Translations under genes and position numbers: made by a program | Shown: positions 63,556 to 64,000 of the stretch, piece after piece | Layout: every line of letters starts with the position of its first letter | How positions within the stretch are numbered: the first letter of the stretch is position 1 | Assembly (NCBI RefSeq): GCF_004358665.1 | Contig: NZ_SMZR01000005.1 | Coordinates: forward strand, 124,001-188,000 | Source of the DNA: Jeotgalibacillus sp. S-D1 | GTDB lineage: Bacteria; Bacillota; Bacilli; Bacillales; Jeotgalibacillaceae | Direction: 5' to 3' | DNA length: 64,000 nucleotides | The notes under the pieces: generated by a model | What the model was told of the DNA's origin: nothing | Database searches by the model: none | Seen by the model: only the letters and a program-made list of their open reading frames with translations

Positions 63556-64000
63556 ATGAATAAACCGTTAGATAACAAAATTACACTATCCCTTGCGAAG
63601 AAAGAGGATTTATCACTTTTTCAAAATGAATTAAAGGAAGCATTTGTTAAAGGAGTAATTGAGAATTTTGGTGATGCTGAAGCGGGTCCTATTCCGTCAG
63701 ATGAAGACATCCAGCAGTTTTTTTATGCTTCCGGAGCCGTCATTTACCACTTTTTACTGAATGATAAAAAAATAGGTGGCGTTGTGTTAAATATTGATAC
63801 TAAAACACATCGCAATTCAGTGGATTTACTTTATATTTCTTCAAAATCGCATGGCCGAGGAATTGGCCTGGCGGCGTGGCAGGCCATTGAGGCACAATAT
63901 CCTGAAACAAAAGTATGGGAGCTCGTTACACCTTACTTTGAGAAACGTAACATTCATTTTTATGTAAATAAATGTGGATTCCATATTGTTGAACTTTATA
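63556..64000 (+). CDS. GNAT acetyltransferase, cut by the window end
   Basis: The first 148 residues of a GNAT-family N-acetyltransferase. The start [14 protein letters not shown], the acetyl-CoA-binding [17 protein letters not shown] and the following [19 protein letters not shown] are typical. GAGAGGACG lies 6 bp before the ATG. Only a few residues should be missing. The acetyl acceptor is unknown. Confidence 0.8.
   Translation, partial: MNKPLDNKITLSLAKKEDLSLFQNELKEAFVKGVIENFGDAEAGPIPSDEDIQQFFYASGAVIYHFLLNDKKIGGVVLNIDTKTHRNSVDLLYISSKSHGRGIGLAAWQAIEAQYPETKVWELVTPYFEKRNIHFYVNKCGFHIVELY

Overview
This window is from a low-G+C Gram-positive of the family Bacillaceae, probably a moderately halophilic Halobacillus-like bacterium. 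The placement is inferred from gene content: YdbS/YdbT, LplABC-type importers, YesM/YesN, DUF624 proteins, a BCCT betaine carrier, a ykkC leader and TnrA-type boxes. Strong AGGAGG ribosome sites, frequent TTG/GTG starts and T-tailed hairpins after most operons fit this. No rRNA, tRNA, CRISPR array, insertion sequence or prophage was seen.

Layout. 0.3-3 kb: a sulfide/persulfide detoxification pair (CstB-like persulfide dioxygenase and sulfide:quinone oxidoreductase) behind a CsoR/CstR-type operator. 4-6.2 kb: a DUF1611 (DgcN-like) gene overlapping an amino-acid racemase gene, behind a promoter and an attenuator-like hairpin. 7-8 kb: a G+C-rich two-gene insert (secreted HNH nuclease and an 80-aa protein). 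8.1-12.2 kb: YdbS/YdbT and a GntR-ATPase-permease operon. 12.4-17 kb: small single genes, including a GNAT gene with a nonsense codon. 17-25 kb: an oligosaccharide importer (DUF624, binding protein, two permeases) diverging from a YesM-type kinase whose response regulator is frameshifted. 25-31.6 kb: ASCH protein, BCCT transporter, AIM24 protein, a PadR/DUF1048 pair, SRPBCC protein and a lipoprotein sugar dehydrogenase. 31.9-35 kb: a protein joining an inactivated ABC ATPase domain to a LytTR DNA-binding domain, next to an ABC-2 exporter and a DUF6440 protein.

37-43.7 kb is a beta-glucoside operon (LacI regulator, binding protein, two permeases, GH1 beta-glucosidase, DUF624) with four near-identical LacI operators. 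44-46.8 kb has a cytosolic-looking sugar dehydrogenase, a membrane protein and a cupredoxin. 47-56 kb is a guanidine-nitrogen operon: ykkC (guanidine-I) riboswitch, two DUF1989 proteins, a urea/guanidine carboxylase and allophanate hydrolase, diverging from an APC permease. Both promoters carry a TnrA/GlnR-type box centred near -50. 57-60.5 kb is a NitT/TauT-type ABC importer translationally joined to a SCO protein. 60.6-63.2 kb is an ABC-2 exporter diverging from its TetR regulator. A GNAT gene runs off the right edge.

The observations most worth following are the inactive-ATPase/LytTR regulator with its exporter, the dual riboswitch plus nitrogen-regulator control of the guanidine operon, the G+C-rich nuclease pair, the leader hairpin before the DUF1611 gene, and the two broken genes (12.4 and 23.3 kb).
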